Of a stretch of DNA of 64,000 nucleotides, positions 61,801 to 64,000 are shown one piece after another. The stretch spans positions 146,749-210,748 of the forward strand of contig RCAB01000061.1 of the NCBI GenBank assembly GCA_003640385.1. The letters run 5' to 3'. The stretch's first letter is position 1; every line of letters begins with the position of its first letter. The stretch is from Setaria digitata. Its lineage: Eukaryota > Nematoda > Chromadorea > Rhabditida > Setariidae. Under the pieces are notes generated by a model. That model made no database searches and had not been told where the DNA came from. It saw only the letters and a program-made list of their open reading frames with translations. Both the position numbers and the translations under genes were made by a program.

Positions 61801-63927
61801 GATCCAGATCAGTTCTACCACTTGCTGCAAGAAACAGAAGGAGCAGTTCGTGAGCAGCTCGGTGCAGGTGATGCAAGAGTTCCTGATTTACCGCAGTACA
61901 TCATAGGCAAACTTGGCTTAAATAAAAATTTGATATCGGAATCGACAGTCGATGTTTCGGAGGTGTGTTTTGTCTGTAGTGGTTTAAAAGTAGCACGATT
62001 TTTTCCTAACTTTTTTATAAGTTGTAGTTATTAATATTAATGTTTATGGATGATTTTTAAATGTTTGGAGATCAGAAGGTACCATTCCTCTTAAGAAGGT
62101 TTTTATATGATAGAAAGGGATGCAAGTCCATAGTTATTTTTCCTAGTTAGTTACTTTTTTATTAGTCTTTTGTAAGTTATGTGGGAAAGTTACACACGCC
62201 AGTAAAGGAGCCTAGTGTGACTTATAAGATAATGTTTCGTATGTATACCATATGAAAAAAAAAAACTTTTTCATTTAGGAAAGGCAAAATTCGATAACAT
62301 TATCACTATTCAATGATGAAACCCGTTTAGCTGTGGTGGGTGAGCGTGAATTGTGTGAAAGACGCCCACCTTCTGAAGATGATTATGAAACAGTTCGGGT
62401 TAGTAAAAATATTCTTTTTGAGTTTCAGTATCTATTGGAAATGAGATTAAAGGTGATTTACTGTTGCTAACCAGCATGGGTTTACTTTTATGATTAGTGA
62501 TGTATAATGTGGGATCCTATAGAATTTAATTTGTGAATTTCATTTATATTTTGGAATTCAGATATGACTTATAGATTTCGTTTTAAGATTTGCAAAATCT
62601 GCATACATTATGGAAAAAGTGGAATAACCATCAATTAAAAACTTGGACTTAGGTGATTAATAAGCAAAGCTTCCTTTTATAAAATGAAATTAATCTGCAT
62701 TAATACCGCGATTCGGATTTCCCAGTGATTACGACATGCTCATATTAATTTTGTGTAAAATTTTAATTATTAAGCTGATAAGCAATGGAGCGTATGGCGC
62801 TGTTTATTTGGTGCGACATAAAGAAACCCGACAGCGCTTTGCACTGAAACGAATGAAAAAACAAACCTTACTAATGCGTAATCAAATAAACCAGGTAAGA
62901 AAAGTAAGAAATATCTGCATGATTTTCCACAGCAATATATTGGAATGCGATTAAATGCAGATATTAATGTGATATCAGATTTGATGTTTCCTTTAGGTAT
63001 ACGCTGAGAGGGATATATTGACATTTACGGATAATCCATTCGTCGTATCATTTTACGGTTCTTTCGAGACGCGTCATCATTTCTGTATGTTAATGGAATA
63101 TGTGGAAGGTGGAGATTGCGCAGCTCTACTGAAAAAGGCTGGGACATTACCGCTTGATGCAGCACGGCTGTATATTGCAGAAACTGTTCTTGCTATTGAT
63201 TATCTTCACTCTTACGGTATTGTACATCGTGATTTAAAACCTGATAAGTAAGTTTCATAATCTTTTTAAATTTTTATTTTCCTTGCTCAATGAATCGAAG
63301 TAAAATTTGAATCAAAGGAATGACAGCAAAAGGAGTCAGAAATATTATCCCAGTGGAAAACGTTAAATTTCTGCAGTGTAGACGATTAAAATTTATGATA
63401 TACTGACTCTAAATGGAAATCAGAATACTACAAATAAGCATCATTGGTTGAAGCATAGTTTTTGCTAATTTTTTGACATCCTTCAAATTATCACAGAGTT
63501 TTCTAGCGATGACCTTGTTCTTGAAACTAATGTGTGAATATCATTCTATCGGTGATATAAGATTCGAAAAACTTTTAGGTTAGGAATAGCTGCTGTCGTT
63601 AGTTTTTGTTATTTCAAATTATTACAGAGTTTTTTTTTTTTCTTTAGAGTTTTATTCTCGTGTAATTTTCGCTTTTATTTGAAGCCTCTTAATAACGGCA
63701 ATGGGTCATATAAAGTTGACCGATTTTGGACTTTCANCTCTTAATAACGGCAATGGGTCATATAAAGTTGACCGATTTTGGACTTTCAAAAATTGGTCTG
63801 ATGAATCGTGCAACGTTGTTGTGCGAGAACTGCATAGATATTTCTGATACACAGCAGTTCACGGATAAGCAGCTCTGCGGTACTCCTGAGTACATCGCAC
63901 CAGAAGTGATTCTAAGACAGGGATATG
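55851..63927 (+). CDS. kin-4: MAST-type microtubule-associated Ser/Thr kinase (KIN-4), N-terminal 799 residues, partial
   Basis: AGC-family kinase; MAST kinases normally carry a PDZ domain after the kinase domain, here off the right edge. Exons: 55851-56021, 56318-56501, 56603-56710, 58889-59034, 59304-59473, 59571-59688, 60012-60130, 60568-60646, 60838-61102, 61453-61640, 61795-61962, 62279-62398, 62775-62894, 62997-63247, 63685-63927 (last contains a 51-bp duplicate plus N). Phases agree throughout. N-terminal part: Ser-rich with [24 protein letters not shown] domain about 290-560: [50 protein letters not shown]. Kinase from about 613: glycine loop [14 protein letters not shown], Lys in [47 protein letters not shown]. 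All catalytic residues seen so far are present. Acceptors at 61795 (ttaaag) and 62775 (attaag) are weak but give perfect family alignment. Confidence 0.95.
57510..57824. mobile_element. Foldback / MITE-like element in a kin-4 intron, 315 bp
   Basis: Two inverted arms of about 95-130 bp begin and end with atcgattttt and share gctgcctgacaactcarcat, ggtcaga-agaatagagtga and attggcttrcacgtgc. The arms are about 90% identical and enclose a roughly 75-bp AT-rich centre. No coding capacity is present, so any movement would depend on enzymes supplied elsewhere. I see no clear target-site duplication, so insertion by transposition is inferred from structure. It lies in the 2.2-kb intron 56711-58888. 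Confidence 0.7.
58515..58745. repeat. AT-dinucleotide microsatellite with N at 58614
   Basis: Long (AT)n tracts interspersed with gtagaattt, agaaattttttt and agaatagaataaaa. The block left of the N (about 58525-58613) is repeated right of it, so part of the array is probably an unmerged contig overlap. True length is unknown. It is in the kin-4 intron 56711-58888. Confidence 0.8.
63686..63788. repeat. Unmerged contig overlap around N at 63737, inside a kin-4 kinase exon
   Basis: Bases 63686-63736 and 63738-63788 are the same 51 bp, encoding part of the kinase catalytic core ([17 protein letters not shown]). Two copies in a row would be impossible in a kinase fold and would shift the frame. 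Collapsing to one copy restores [19 protein letters not shown]. Confidence 0.92.
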
Positions 63928-64000
63928 GTGAGTTCCCTTGAATTTTTTTCCCTTGATGAAGTTTTCCTCATGATAGTTCGATTAAAGTTTTTTTTTTTTT
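63928..64000 (+). other. Start of the next kin-4 intron at the window edge
   Basis: After GGA TAT G the donor gtgagt begins an intron that runs off the window. Confidence 0.8.

Noticed and set aside
1..64000. Bacterial (endosymbiont) insertions, CRISPR arrays, tRNA or rRNA genes
   Set aside because: I looked for long intronless frames with Shine-Dalgarno spacing, regular spaced repeats and conserved tRNA or rRNA blocks, and saw none. A single ttaggc near 16636 is not a telomeric array. A tool-based scan could still find a short tRNA.

Overview
This is a nuclear genomic window from a nematode, most likely a clade III (filarial-type) worm, though the species cannot be fixed from sequence alone. 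The DNA is AT-rich with long A/T homopolymers. Genes are broken into many exons of 60-300 bp by AT-rich introns with nematode-style TTTCAG acceptors. Several start codons sit just downstream of a bare 3' splice site, as expected for spliced-leader trans-splicing. Two gene types point to nematodes: a patched-related (PTR) protein and a secreted DB-module protein. All exon chains below were assembled by hand; reading phases agree across every junction unless stated otherwise.

Layout. 1-2715 (minus): 5' part of COG4 (Golgi tethering complex), running off the left edge. 2925-4300: a small unidentified minus-strand locus. 4850-12304 (minus): complete patched-related protein, 15 exons, 903 aa. 12305-26543: about 14 kb with no gene I can support, including a CpG-rich block at about 22.9-25.1 kb. 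26544-34579 (plus): ARID2/SWSN-7 subunit of the PBAF chromatin remodeller, 24 exons, 1101 aa. 35485-38117 (plus): class I histone deacetylase of the HDAC3 type, 428 aa. 39235-42238 (minus): mitochondrial NAD kinase 2. 43731-45176 (plus): E2 ubiquitin-conjugating enzyme UBC-7/UBE2G1. 46287-49449 (plus): secreted DB-module protein, 403 aa. 49833-52136 (minus): prohibitin-2. 52563-54551 (minus): C3orf33-family protein directly upstream of prohibitin-2. 55851 to the right edge (plus): MAST-type kinase (kin-4), truncated in the kinase domain.

How the genes relate. Most are conserved housekeeping or regulatory genes. Two same-strand pairs may be co-transcribed: ARID2 with HDAC3 (both chromatin regulators) and the C3orf33-like gene with prohibitin-2 (both mitochondrial membrane proteins). 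The region also holds a 315-bp foldback element, several minisatellites, three putative GC-AG introns and a degen­erate exon copy.

Assembly quality. Five single-N gaps (1829, 2087, 7951, 58614, 63737) are each flanked by the same sequence repeated on both sides, so contig ends were joined without merging their overlap. Three of these lie in or overlap exons and will break automated gene models. I found no prokaryotic system, CRISPR array, rRNA or tRNA gene in the window.
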